Source of the DNA: Spongiivirga sp046524175
GTDB taxonomy: Bacteria > Bacteroidota > Bacteroidia > Flavobacteriales > Flavobacteriaceae
NCBI RefSeq assembly: GCF_046524175.1
Contig: NZ_JBEFZF010000004.1
Span: 310,001-374,000 of the forward strand
Direction: 5' to 3'
Length of the DNA stretch: 64,000 bases
Shown here: in pieces, positions 1 through 7,683 of the stretch
How positions within the stretch are numbered: the stretch's first letter is position 1
How the letters are laid out: every line of letters starts with the position of its first letter
Position numbers and translations under genes: made by a program
The notes under the pieces: model-generated
What the model saw: the letters and a program-made list of their open reading frames with translations, nothing else
Told to the model about the DNA's origin: nothing
Database searches by the model: none

Positions 1-1
1 G

Positions 2-415
2 GCAGAAAGCTGTACAGGCGGAAAATTAGCGGAGCATTTAACATCGGTCCCAGGAGCATCTTCATATTTTAAGGGTGGAGTAGTCTCTTATGCAACCCAG
101 TCGAAAGTGACCATGTTGGGAGTTCATCAGAAGTTAATTGATGAACATTCTGTAGTTAGTGCTCAAGTTGCTGAAGCAATGGCAGTAGGAGCAAGAAAAA
201 TATTGAATGCGGACTATGCCTTATCTACTACCGGCAACGCGGGTCCTACCAAAGGTGATGCCGATGCTGAAATAGGTACTGTATATATAGGTATTGCTAC
301 CCCAAATGGCGTGTATTCTGAAAAATTTAATCTAGGAAATCATCGCGTTCGAGTGGTGCAAAAAGCGGTTAATAAAGCTATGGAAATACTGCTAGGAGAA
401 ATTTCAAAAAACTAG
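2..415 (+). CDS. cinA: CinA family protein, C-terminal part (5' end outside window)
   Basis: This is the C-terminal amidohydrolase-type domain of the competence/damage-inducible protein CinA, linked to nicotinamide-nucleotide (NMN) deamidation in pyridine nucleotide salvage. The reading frame is open from base 2 and begins with the family motif AESCTGGKLAEHLT, followed by the Ser/Gly-rich stretch around PGASSYFKGG and the NAGPTKGDADAE segment typical of this domain. A GTG at 107 could be mistaken for a start, but the domain clearly continues upstream of it, so the gene is cut by the window edge. About 137 codons are visible. The stop at 413-415 is 79 nt before rpmB, which has its own promoter. 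Identity is from motif recognition; confidence is high. Confidence 0.9.
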   Translation, partial: AESCTGGKLAEHLTSVPGASSYFKGGVVSYATQSKVTMLGVHQKLIDEHSVVSAQVAEAMAVGARKILNADYALSTTGNAGPTKGDADAEIGTVYIGIATPNGVYSEKFNLGNHRVRVVQKAVNKAMEILLGEISKN

Positions 416-424
416 ATTTTTTTA

Positions 425-457
425 TTTGTCAGAACCATTAATTATTCGTTATTTTGC
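425..457 (+). promoter_or_regulatory. Putative Bacteroidota-type promoter of rpmB
   Basis: A -33-like TTTG at 425-428 is followed after 21 nt by TATTTTGC at 450-457, close to the Bacteroidota -7 consensus TAnnTTTG. It lies about 40 nt upstream of the rpmB start. Assigned by eye from the two boxes and their spacing. Confidence 0.5.
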
Positions 458-494
458 ACCCTGTTTTAAGATAACTATATAAAAGTTAAGAATA

Positions 495-731
495 ATGTCT
501 AGAGTTTGTGAACTTACAGGAAAAAAAGCGATGGTTGGTAACAACGTTTCGCACGCAATGAACAAGACGAAAAGAAAGTTCAACGCGAACTTGATGAAAA
601 AGCGTTTTTATATTCCTGAAGAAGATAAATGGATCACGTTGAAAGTTTCTGCTTCAGCATTGAAAAATATCAACAGAAAAGGAATTTCAGCAGTATTAAA
701 AGAAGCTAAAGCCAAAGGCTTTATCAAATAA
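495..731 (+). CDS. rpmB: 50S ribosomal protein L28
   Basis: Small basic 78-residue protein of the large ribosomal subunit. The N-terminus MSRVCELTGKKAMVGNNVSH is the classic L28 signature in its Bacteroidota form, followed by a Lys/Arg-rich region and the FNANLMKKRFYIPEEDKWI segment. It is the first gene of the run rpmB-rpmG-DUF4295, with 15 nt to rpmG, which indicates co-transcription from the promoter at about 425-457. The length is normal for the phylum and nothing is unusual. Confidence 0.97.
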   Translation: MSRVCELTGKKAMVGNNVSHAMNKTKRKFNANLMKKRFYIPEEDKWITLKVSASALKNINRKGISAVLKEAKAKGFIK

Positions 732-746
732 TAAAGTAGCAGTACA

Positions 747-929
747 ATGGCAAAGAAAGGAAATAGAATTCAAGTGATTTTAGAGTGTACCGAGCACAAA
801 GCTTCTGGTAAGCCAGGAACATCTCGTTACATTACTACAAAGAATAAAAAGAATACTCCTGATAGAATTGAGATCAAAAAATTCAATCCTATCTTGAAGA
901 AAATGACTGTTCACAAAGAGATTAAGTAA
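747..929 (+). CDS. rpmG: 50S ribosomal protein L33
   Basis: Large-subunit protein L33, 60 residues. The start MAKKGNRIQVILECTEHK and the middle TSRYITTKNKKNTPDRIEIKK are family hallmarks. It has a single cysteine (in LECTEH), so it lacks the four-cysteine zinc knuckle and is a C-minus, zinc-independent L33. It sits between rpmB and the DUF4295 gene, 15 nt and 40 nt away, in the order usual for Flavobacteriia. Confidence 0.97.
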   Translation: MAKKGNRIQVILECTEHKASGKPGTSRYITTKNKKNTPDRIEIKKFNPILKKMTVHKEIK

Positions 930-969
930 TCAAGAATTTTCGCTTAGAGAATTCTAAAAGTATATAGCC

Positions 970-1119
970 ATGGCAAAGAAATCAGTAGCAACCTTACAAA
1001 CGGGTTCAAAAAGGCTTACAAAAGCGATCAAAATGGTAAAATCTCCTAAAACAGGAGCTTACACATTTGTTGAGGCGGTAATGTCTCCCGATCAAGTAAA
1101 CGACTTTTTGAAAAAATAA
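970..1119 (+). CDS. DUF4295 family small basic protein
   Basis: A 49-codon gene starting MAKKSVATLQTGSKRLTKAI and ending in DQVNDFLKK. In Bacteroidota a DUF4295 protein of about 50 residues regularly follows L28 and L33 and precedes ftsY, and this sequence fits by position, length and its Lys-rich composition with the central MVKSPKTGAYTFVE. The function is not established; linkage to two ribosomal protein genes suggests a ribosome-associated role, which is inference. The gene is followed at once by an intrinsic terminator, so it closes the operon and ftsY is transcribed separately. Confidence 0.88.
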   Translation: MAKKSVATLQTGSKRLTKAIKMVKSPKTGAYTFVEAVMSPDQVNDFLKK

Positions 1120-1141
1120 GACATTATTTTTTATCATATAC

Positions 1142-1176
1142 AAAGCTATCTGTACGCTACAGGTAGCTTTTTCTTT
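1142..1176 (+). terminator. Rho-independent terminator after the L28-L33-DUF4295 operon
   Basis: Arms AAAGCTATCTGTA (1142-1154) and TACAGGTAGCTTT (1158-1170) form a 13-bp stem with one G-T pair and a CGC loop, followed by a T-rich run. It lies 23 nt after the DUF4295 stop codon. Confidence 0.85.
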
Positions 1177-1200
1177 TTGTATATTTGGCATCTTAAATTT

Positions 1201-1331
1201 GGGTGCTTCCCTACTTCGCCACTCCTAAGGTCGCGGCTTCGTAGGGTCGGGCTTTCGGCTAAATCCATGACAGTATCGTCATGGGATATCGCCTCTATCC
1301 CTAGCACAACGGCTAACTAAACAACAGCCCT
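1201..1331. repeat. GC-rich structured intergenic element, probable dispersed repeat
   Basis: This 130-nt stretch between the terminator and ftsY is clearly richer in GC than its surroundings and has nested inverted repeats: CCCTAC/GTAGGG around 1210-1245, and ATGAC (1267-1271) with GTCAT (1278-1282). It contains TCGGGCTTTCGGCT and ATCCCTAGCACAAC, strings that I recall from dispersed intergenic repeats in Flavobacteriia. That recollection is not checked here and no second copy exists in this window. No coding potential is evident. Confidence 0.45.
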
Positions 1332-1336
1332 ACAAC

Positions 1337-2290
1337 ATGAGTTTTTTCAAAAAAATATTCTCCTCAGAAAAAAAGGAGACCTTAGATAAAGGTTTAGAAA
1401 AATCGAAAACAAGTTTCTTTAATAAGCTAAGTAAAGCAGTTGCTGGAAAGTCAAAGGTAGATGATGATGTACTTGACAATCTAGAAGAAATTCTAGTGAC
1501 TTCTGACGTCGGAGTGAATACTACTTTAAAGATTATAGAGCGAATCGAGGAGCGTGTTTCTAAAGACAAATACCTAGGTACGGACGAACTTAATGAAATA
1601 TTAAGAGAAGAAATAGCTGGGCTTTTATCGGAAACCAATGTAGGAGAGGAGACCGAATTTTCTATTCCGAAGGACAAAAAACCATATGTGTTAATGGTTG
1701 TTGGGGTCAATGGTGTTGGCAAAACCACTACCATAGGTAAATTGGCACATCAATTTAATGCGCAAGGGTTAAAAGTAGTGCTTGGCGCAGCAGATACTTT
1801 TAGAGCGGCAGCGATTGATCAGCTTCAGGTATGGGCAGATCGGGTAGGGGTACCTATCGTAAAACAAGACATGGGTAGCGATCCGGCTTCAGTGGCGTTT
1901 GATACGTTGCAGTCAGCTGTTTCACAAAATGCAGACGTAGTGATTATTGATACTGCAGGACGATTGCATAATAAGGTGAACTTAATGAACGAACTTACCA
2001 AAGTAAAACGTGTCATGCAAAAAGTGGTTGGTGACGCTCCACATGATGTGTTGTTGGTACTGGATGGTTCTACAGGTCAAAACGCATTTGAACAGGCAAA
2101 ACAATTTACCGCAGCCACAGAAGTTACTAGTTTGGCGGTTACCAAATTAGATGGTACTGCAAAGGGAGGAGTGGTAATTGGAATATCGGACCAATTTCAA
2201 ATTCCTGTAAAGTATATAGGGGTAGGAGAAGGTATTGAAGATCTGCAAGTCTTTAACAAATACGAGTTTGTCGATTCTTTTTTTAAATAA
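1337..2290 (+). CDS. ftsY: Signal recognition particle receptor FtsY
   Basis: SRP receptor GTPase that docks ribosome-nascent chain complexes at the inner membrane for co-translational insertion. The 317-residue protein has only a short Lys/Glu-rich N-terminal region instead of a long acidic A domain. It then has the helical N domain (about 25-100) and the NG GTPase core: P-loop GVNGVGKTTT at 123-132, DTFRAAAIDQL at 153-163, DTAGR at 205-209 and TKLDGTAKGG at 269-278. The C-terminal GVGEGIEDLQVF is also diagnostic. The preceding operon ends in a terminator, so ftsY must have its own promoter within the structured region upstream. It converges on the peroxiredoxin gene. Confidence 0.97.
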   Translation: MSFFKKIFSSEKKETLDKGLEKSKTSFFNKLSKAVAGKSKVDDDVLDNLEEILVTSDVGVNTTLKIIERIEERVSKDKYLGTDELNEILREEIAGLLSETNVGEETEFSIPKDKKPYVLMVVGVNGVGKTTTIGKLAHQFNAQGLKVVLGAADTFRAAAIDQLQVWADRVGVPIVKQDMGSDPASVAFDTLQSAVSQNADVVIIDTAGRLHNKVNLMNELTKVKRVMQKVVGDAPHDVLLVLDGSTGQNAFEQAKQFTAATEVTSLAVTKLDGTAKGGVVIGISDQFQIPVKYIGVGEGIEDLQVFNKYEFVDSFFK

Positions 2291-2294
2291 AATG

Positions 2295-2340
2295 ATCAGG
2301 TCGAGCGTAGTTGAGACCTATCGACTTCGTTCGACCTGAT
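2295..2340. terminator. Long hairpin between convergent ftsY and peroxiredoxin; dispersed-repeat sequence
   Basis: Perfect 10-bp arms ATCAGGTCGA (2295-2304) and TCGACCTGAT (2331-2340) extend inward with two wobbles and one mismatch to a stem of about 20 bp. It lies 4 nt after the ftsY stop and 22 nt after the peroxiredoxin stop on the other strand, so it can end transcription both ways. One arm is nearly identical to a second copy at 14571-14593, which marks it as part of a repeat family. Confidence 0.75.
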
Positions 2341-2362
2341 ATTTAAATAACAGCATCTGCTG

Positions 2363-3004
2363 CTAATTCAAGTTCGGCTGTTCGGTCAACCTTAAATAAG
2401 GTTTAACCTCCTTGAATCCTTTAGGGAAAAGGACCGTTGCTTCTTCATTACTTACTGATGGACTTATTACAACTTCCTGACCATGTTCCCAGTTTGCCGG
2501 GGTTGCAACTTTATGGTATGCGGTTAGCTGCAATGAATCAATAACACGAAGTAATTCATCAAAATTACGACCCGTTGATGCTGGGTAGGTAATAATTAGT
2601 TTGATGGTTTTATTGGGTGCAATAACAAAAACAGATCGTACGGTCAAATTACTATCCGCTTTTGGGTGAATCATATCATATAAGTTGGAAACTTTCTTAT
2701 CCTCATCAGCAATTATGGGAAAGTTAACTGTTGTTTGCTGTGTTTCATTAATATCGTTAATCCACCCTTTATGAGATGCTAATCCATCAACACTTAGTGC
2801 TATCACTTTCGTGTTTCTTTTGGTAAATTCGTCTTTGTATTTTGCAGCGGTACCTAATTCGGTAGTGCAAACAGGTGTATAGTCTGCCGGATGTGAAAAC
2901 AACACTCCCCAGCTATCTCCCAGGTACTCGTGAAAGTTAATAGTTCCTTCTGAGCTTTGTGCTATAAAATCGGGGGCTATATCGCCTAGTCTTAATGTTG
3001 CCAT
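2363..3004 (-). CDS. 1-Cys peroxiredoxin (Prx6 class)
   Basis: Thiol peroxidase that reduces hydrogen peroxide and organic peroxides. Residues 37-50 give the catalytic motif HPADYTPVCTTELG with the peroxidatic Cys46; this is the only cysteine in the 213 residues, so no resolving cysteine exists and recycling needs an outside thiol. The length, the C-terminal extension (about 160-213) and the WEHGQEVVISP segment fit the Prx6 group rather than the 2-Cys AhpC group. Transcribed alone on the minus strand. Its promoter region contains a perfect 11-bp inverted repeat placed between the -7 and -33 positions, indicating regulated expression. Confidence 0.92.
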   Translation of the reverse strand: MATLRLGDIAPDFIAQSSEGTINFHEYLGDSWGVLFSHPADYTPVCTTELGTAAKYKDEFTKRNTKVIALSVDGLASHKGWINDINETQQTTVNFPIIADEDKKVSNLYDMIHPKADSNLTVRSVFVIAPNKTIKLIITYPASTGRNFDELLRVIDSLQLTAYHKVATPANWEHGQEVVISPSVSNEEATVLFPKGFKEVKPYLRLTEQPNLN

Positions 3005-3029
3005 GATGTTTATTTTTAAGTTATTTCTT

Positions 3030-3067
3030 CAAAATTAACCATTAATCTACTTATTTAGTAGATTAAT
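3030..3067 (-). promoter_or_regulatory. Peroxiredoxin promoter with overlapping inverted-repeat operator
   Basis: On the minus strand TAATTTTG (3037-3030) matches the -7 consensus TAnnTTTG. Just upstream, ATTAATCTACT (3041-3051) and AGTAGATTAAT (3057-3067) form a perfect 11-bp inverted repeat with a 5-nt spacer. The repeat covers roughly -14 to -41 relative to the predicted start of transcription, the usual position for a repressor. The architecture (CTACT-N5-AGTAG) resembles Rrf2/IscR-type operators; the regulator is not in the window. Confidence 0.65.
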
Positions 3068-3140
3068 ATGTTAGGGTTTTGTTATACTTTTAATTGTTAG
3101 TAAATCACCGCAAGATTTACTGTATTTTTAACTTTTATAA

Positions 3141-3698
3141 ATGACTATTTTCATGACTGATCAACTAGATCTACTTCGTTATCCAATTGGCCAATTTGAA
3201 GCACCGGAGGTATATACCGATGAACAACTTGAAGAGTGGATCAAGGTACTTGAAGAATTCCCTGCAAAACTTGAAAAATTAGTGAGTGCTTTGGATAATG
3301 ATCAACTTAACACACCATACCGTCCAGGAGGTTGGACAGTTCGCCAAACTATCCATCATTTGGCGGATAGTCATCATCATAGTTATACCCGTTTTAAATG
3401 GACATTGACGGAAAATAAACCCAGAATTAAGGCATATTTTGAACAAGAATGGGCTGAGCTAGAAGACGCAAAGTTCTTGCCTATTCAGATTTCATTGGAC
3501 TATTTAAAGGCCATTCATGCGAAACTGGTTGCTACCATAAAAAGCTTGACCGATGAACAGTTAAGCAGAAGCTACATACATCCGGAAGGAGATGTTGAAA
3601 TTAATCTTAAGAAGCAAACTGGAATCTATGCTTGGCATAGCCAACATCATTTTGCCCATATCGCAAATTTACTTGGGCGGGAAGGTTGGGTTAGTTAG
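3141..3698 (+). CDS. YfiT/DinB-type metal-dependent hydrolase or bacillithiol transferase
   Basis: Member of the DinB/YfiT four-helix superfamily. The 185-residue protein has the family block RPGGWTVRQTIHHLADSH (61-78) and the C-terminal AWHSQHHFAHIANL (164-177). Histidines from these two blocks form the metal triad in YfiT-type enzymes, which in Firmicutes transfer thiols (bacillithiol S-transferase BstA). Whether this organism makes bacillithiol cannot be seen here, so the substrate is open. ATG at 3141 is taken as the start, but a second ATG at 3153 is equally possible. Stands alone, divergent from the peroxiredoxin gene. Confidence 0.8.
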   Translation: MTIFMTDQLDLLRYPIGQFEAPEVYTDEQLEEWIKVLEEFPAKLEKLVSALDNDQLNTPYRPGGWTVRQTIHHLADSHHHSYTRFKWTLTENKPRIKAYFEQEWAELEDAKFLPIQISLDYLKAIHAKLVATIKSLTDEQLSRSYIHPEGDVEINLKKQTGIYAWHSQHHFAHIANLLGREGWVS

Positions 3699-3743
3699 TT
3701 CAAAATGTTGAGTTCGCCTATTCTATTTTGTTGTAGACTCCCT

Positions 3744-4235
3744 CTAACGCTTCATTTCTACAACTTCTAGGTCTTTGATATCTGATCCCTCAATAGTAAA
3801 GCGAAGCATAGTACGAACGGTATGAAAACCATGTTTGCCAATGGCTCCCGGATTCATATGTAACACCCCCAATTTTTTATCAGGTATTACTTTTAAAATA
3901 TGACTGTGCCCACATATGAACAGCTTGGGAGGGTTCAGTTTTATCTCATCTTTTACCCTTATATTATACTTTGGAGGGTAGCCACCAATATGTGTTATCC
4001 AAACATCCACTTCCTCACATAAGAATCGTTGGTGCTCCGGAAATTCTTGTCTAATCTTGGCATCATCTATATTACCGTGAACGGCTACTAAAGGCTTTCT
4101 TTTTTTAATTTGATCTGTTACTTTTAAATGACCGATATCACCGGCATGCCATACTTCATCTGCTTGATCAACATATTTCAAAATTTGTGAATCTATATAA
4201 CTATGAGTATCAGAAAGTAATAGGATTTTCTTCAA
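3744..4235 (-). CDS. YfcE/MJ0936-family phosphodiesterase
   Basis: Small calcineurin-like metallophosphoesterase (163 residues). The motifs occur in order: LLSDTHSYID (metal site 1, D-x-H), HAGDIG (GD), VHGNIDD (GNxD in place of GNHD), THIGGYPP, and FICGHSHI (GHxH) near 120, then the closing MNPGAIG. This set defines the YfcE/MJ0936 family, which hydrolyses phosphodiesters; the physiological substrate is unknown for most members. Divergent from truA, with only about 100 nt between the translation starts. Confidence 0.9.
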   Translation of the reverse strand: MKKILLLSDTHSYIDSQILKYVDQADEVWHAGDIGHLKVTDQIKKRKPLVAVHGNIDDAKIRQEFPEHQRFLCEEVDVWITHIGGYPPKYNIRVKDEIKLNPPKLFICGHSHILKVIPDKKLGVLHMNPGAIGKHGFHTVRTMLRFTIEGSDIKDLEVVEMKR

Positions 4236-4339
4236 TTATTTAGCATTTTGGATTGTACTTATCACAATCAAAAGTTAATACAATAAACCAGATAGTAAGA
4301 TTAAAAGTATATTTGTTTTTTCAAATTCACGACATTTCC

Positions 4340-5086
4340 TTGAGGTATTTTATTGAACTGGCTTATAACGGAAAAAACTATCACGGTTGGCAAGCGCAGC
4401 CTAACGCTATTACCGTGCAAGAAGTCGTTGAAAAAGCTCTTTCTACACTAATTAGAGAAACCGTCAAAGTAGTCGGGTGTGGCAGAACCGATACTGGAGT
4501 TCACGCGAAGCAATATTATTTACATTTTGAAACCGAAAGAGAATTTGATAGTTTCGAATTATGTAGAAAGCTTAATTCGTTTTTACCAAATGATGTGGCG
4601 ATTTATCATATCTTTCCGGTAACTGCGGAAGCCCACGCTAGATTTGATGCTATAGCACGCACCTATGAATATCTGATTACACTAAAAAAAGATCCTTTTT
4701 TGACTGACACCGCCTATCAACACAATAGGTCATTAGATATTGACCGTCTTAATAAAGCATCAGCTTTATTATTGAATTATACTGATTTTAAATGTTTTTC
4801 ACGTTCTAATACCGATGTAAAAACATATAATTGTAAAATAACCAAGGCTGTTTGGCGAAAACAAGATAATATGCTGATCTTTACCATTACGGCAGATCGT
4901 TTTTTGCGCAATATGGTTCGTGCAATTGTGGGCACGTTGTTACCTATAGGTCTCGGAGACATGGATGTGAAAAACATGATCGATGTGATCGAAAGTAAAG
5001 ATCGTAAGCAAGCTGGAGCTTCTGCTCCGGGTCATGCACTATACCTATCAAAAATTGAATATCCAAGCAGTATAAAATTGTTGTAA
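4340..5086 (+). CDS. truA: tRNA pseudouridine synthase A
   Basis: Makes pseudouridine at positions 38-40 of the tRNA anticodon arm. The conserved domain begins RYFIELAYNGKNYHGWQ; the catalytic aspartate lies in GCGRTDTGVHA (Asp51 from this start) and the C-terminal block RFLRNMVRAIVGTLL is present. I choose TTG at 4340 as the start because it sits directly before the domain and gives 248 codons, the usual length. An in-frame ATG at 4253 would add a hydrophobic 29-residue leader not expected in TruA and would lie only 17 nt from the divergent gene. The ABC exporter gene begins 5 nt after the stop. Confidence 0.93.
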   Translation: MRYFIELAYNGKNYHGWQAQPNAITVQEVVEKALSTLIRETVKVVGCGRTDTGVHAKQYYLHFETEREFDSFELCRKLNSFLPNDVAIYHIFPVTAEAHARFDAIARTYEYLITLKKDPFLTDTAYQHNRSLDIDRLNKASALLLNYTDFKCFSRSNTDVKTYNCKITKAVWRKQDNMLIFTITADRFLRNMVRAIVGTLLPIGLGDMDVKNMIDVIESKDRKQAGASAPGHALYLSKIEYPSSIKLL

Positions 5087-5091
5087 CATAA

Positions 5092-6858
5092 ATGGCAAAT
5101 AAAAAAGAAAATAACTTCGACTTTAAATTATTTAGACGACTTTTTGGTTTTGCAAGACCATATCGTTTGATTTTTACGGTGGTGTTGTTTTCCGCTATCT
5201 TCCTATCTGCTTCTAGTGCGTTAAGGCCAGGCGTACTTAAATATGCTATTGATGAAAATGTTGCAGTTAAAGATGAGAATGGTTTTTTGTACTATATCAT
5301 GATCATGATACTATTACTGTTTGCCGAAGTATTGTTTCAGTTATTATTCATTTTTTATGCAAGCTGGCTTGGTCAATCAGTAGTGCGTGATGTGCGTATT
5401 ACCCTGTTTTCAAGAATGCTTGGTTTTAAAAAGAAATATTACGACAATAGTCCAGTAGGGATGTTGGTAACCAGAGCAGTGACTGATATGGAACGTATAG
5501 CCGATATTTTTGGGCAAGGTCTGTTCACGATTTTTAGCGATTTATTGAAAATGAGTGTAGTCGCTGGTTTTATGATTTATATGAACTGGAAACTGGCACT
5601 AACGGTCTTCACAGTACTACCTTTCATAATATATGCAACTCGTATTTTTCAGCGAAATATGAAAAAGGCCTTTGAAGAGGTACGTACGGAGATCACCAAC
5701 TTAAACACCTTTGTTCAAGAACGGGTAACTGGAATGAAAATTTTACAGTTATTTACCCGGGAAGACAGAGAGTTTGAAAAGTTTAAAGCCATTAACGAAC
5801 GACACAAACAGGGCTGGTTAAAAACTATTTGGTATAATTCTATCTTTTTCCCAATAGCAGAACTTTCATCGTCTATTGCCATAGGACTTGTAGCCTGGTA
5901 TGGCGGATTGATGGTAGTGCTAGAAACACAATCAACTTCCGGAGAGTTGTTTGCTTTTATTATGTATATCCCCATGCTATTTAGACCACTTCGTCAGTTA
6001 GCTGATAAGTTTAACACGCTGCAAATGGGAATGGTATCTGCCAAGCGTGTTTTTAAAATACTCGATACTGATTCTCAAATTGAAGATACAGGTACCATTA
6101 AGGAACTAGAATTAAAAGGAAACATCGTTTTTGATACAGTACACTTCTCCTATATTCCGGAAGAAGAGGTGTTGCATGGCATTTCCTTAGATGTCAAAGC
6201 AGGGCAGACCATTGCGATTGTTGGTTCTACAGGAGCAGGTAAGTCGACCATTATCAATTTGTTGAGTCGCTTTTATGAAATTGATAGCGGACATATTTTG
6301 GTAGACAATATTGATATTAAAGATATTAAGCTGGAAGTGTTGCGAGATCAGATTGCTGTAGTGTTACAAGATGTATTCTTATTTGCAGATACTATATTGA
6401 ATAACATCACACTGAAAGATGAGACAATTACTGAAGAAGAAGTGACCGCAGCGGCAAAGCAGATAGGGATTCACGATTTCATCGCATCACTACCAGGTGG
6501 GTATCACTATAATGTAAAAGAACGCGGTGTGATGTTATCTTCGGGTCAGAGGCAATTGCTTTCTTTTTTAAGAGCCTATGTAAGCAATCCTAGTATTTTA
6601 GTATTAGATGAAGCAACGTCCTCAATTGATTCCAATTCAGAACAGCTTATTCAGGATGCAACTGATAAGATTACTGAAGGCCGAACTTCTATCGTAATAG
6701 CCCATCGTCTGGCAACCATTAAGAAGGCCGATAAGATCATTGTAATGGATAAGGGTAAAATCGTGGAAGAAGGTACCCATGAAGAATTACTCACTATAGA
6801 AAATGGCTACTACCGTAATCTGTATGAAGTGCAGTTTATGAACGAGGAGGTGGCTTGA
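5092..6858 (+). CDS. ABC-type multidrug/lipid exporter, fused permease-ATPase (MsbA-like)
   Basis: Half-transporter of the ABC-B exporter class, 588 residues, expected to work as a homodimer in the inner membrane. Residues of about 1-320 carry six transmembrane helices with the intracellular loops typical of the ABC_membrane domain. The nucleotide-binding domain follows, with Walker A GSTGAGKST, Q-loop VVLQDVFLF, signature LSSGQRQL, Walker B ILVLDEATSS and the H-loop in VIAHRLAT. The signature is LSSGQ rather than LSGGQ, a common mild variation. The gene starts 5 nt after truA, so the two are probably co-transcribed. The substrate cannot be read from sequence; lipid or drug export is the family default. 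Confidence 0.9.
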   Translation: MANKKENNFDFKLFRRLFGFARPYRLIFTVVLFSAIFLSASSALRPGVLKYAIDENVAVKDENGFLYYIMIMILLLFAEVLFQLLFIFYASWLGQSVVRDVRITLFSRMLGFKKKYYDNSPVGMLVTRAVTDMERIADIFGQGLFTIFSDLLKMSVVAGFMIYMNWKLALTVFTVLPFIIYATRIFQRNMKKAFEEVRTEITNLNTFVQERVTGMKILQLFTREDREFEKFKAINERHKQGWLKTIWYNSIFFPIAELSSSIAIGLVAWYGGLMVVLETQSTSGELFAFIMYIPMLFRPLRQLADKFNTLQMGMVSAKRVFKILDTDSQIEDTGTIKELELKGNIVFDTVHFSYIPEEEVLHGISLDVKAGQTIAIVGSTGAGKSTIINLLSRFYEIDSGHILVDNIDIKDIKLEVLRDQIAVVLQDVFLFADTILNNITLKDETITEEEVTAAAKQIGIHDFIASLPGGYHYNVKERGVMLSSGQRQLLSFLRAYVSNPSILVLDEATSSIDSNSEQLIQDATDKITEGRTSIVIAHRLATIKKADKIIVMDKGKIVEEGTHEELLTIENGYYRNLYEVQFMNEEVA

Positions 6859-6867
6859 TGAGTAATG

Positions 6868-7683
6868 CTACTTAGGCGGGGCAAAACTCTGCATGTCGTA
6901 GGTTCCCATAAATAATCCAATAATAAAGGATGCTATTCCAATGATTATGTAGGTAACACCAAAAAGAAATAAAAACAAAAATGTCCTTAGAATTAACTGT
7001 CCAAAATTCAATTCAAAAATTCGTTTTAGGGCATAGCAGTGATATAATAGCAATACTGGATAAGTTAAGAATATAAAGGATATATAATTAGTAGGAGATA
7101 TCAATAGTATAATTTGACCTAAAATTACCGTCAAAATTGATAAGCCAGACATCGTATATAAATACAAGACTATATGCTCTGTAAAATTATATTTTTTATC
7201 CAAAAAGATAATCCAAGATAACAATGCAAATACCGGGATTATTATAGAAAACATAAGCGAACTATATTCCATCGTATCACCAGCGGACATGTTTTCGAGC
7301 ATCTTTTTCGATCCTTCATTATTAAATACTTCAAACTGGAGGAACCATTTACCCATGTCGAAATATTCAAGATAAAAACGCTTTATTAAAAAGATTGACA
7401 AACCAGAAATGGTAATTGATAATCCAAAAAAGCTAATTGGGTTTACGTATCGTTTTCTAATTCCTTTAACGTAACCTCCGACAACTTGTTCTGGCTTTTT
7501 TGCCAGTGTTAAAAAGGTTCTTAGTAGTTTATTGTCATAATTAAAAAAGGTTTCAGAAATATGCTCAAATAAATTTCTTAATGTCAATCTATTTTTAATA
7601 ACCCTCGCGCCGCAGTTATGGCAATAAGTGGCATCTTCTTGTAATCTTATTTCACAGTTTTTACAGTTCATAGAATCAATCAT
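6868..7683 (-). CDS. DUF3667 membrane protein with N-terminal zinc ribbon (copy 1)
   Basis: The 271-residue protein begins with two CxxC pairs (CKNC, CHNC) that form a zinc ribbon, then the DUF3667 block RLTLRNLFEHISETFFNYDNKLLRTFL and GYVKGIRKRYVNPISFF, then four or five transmembrane helices. Function unknown. It is a paralogue of the next upstream gene (same order of zinc ribbon, KNRxT, IRKRY and membrane part) and its start overlaps that gene's stop by 4 nt, so they are translated together. A second Met (MNCKNC) four codons in could be the real start. It is the last gene of the cdaA-DUF3667-DUF3667 run. Confidence 0.85.
   Translation of the reverse strand: MIDSMNCKNCEIRLQEDATYCHNCGARVIKNRLTLRNLFEHISETFFNYDNKLLRTFLTLAKKPEQVVGGYVKGIRKRYVNPISFFGLSITISGLSIFLIKRFYLEYFDMGKWFLQFEVFNNEGSKKMLENMSAGDTMEYSSLMFSIIIPVFALLSWIIFLDKKYNFTEHIVLYLYTMSGLSILTVILGQIILLISPTNYISFIFLTYPVLLLYHCYALKRIFELNFGQLILRTFLFLFLFGVTYIIIGIASFIIGLFMGTYDMQSFAPPK

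Noticed and set aside
1330..1734. 134-codon minus-strand frame within ftsY
   Set aside because: It is a Ser/Thr-rich antisense shadow of the conserved ftsY frame.
4253..4339. N-terminal extension of truA from ATG 4253
   Set aside because: It would add a hydrophobic leader not seen in TruA; TTG 4340 stands at the start of the conserved domain.
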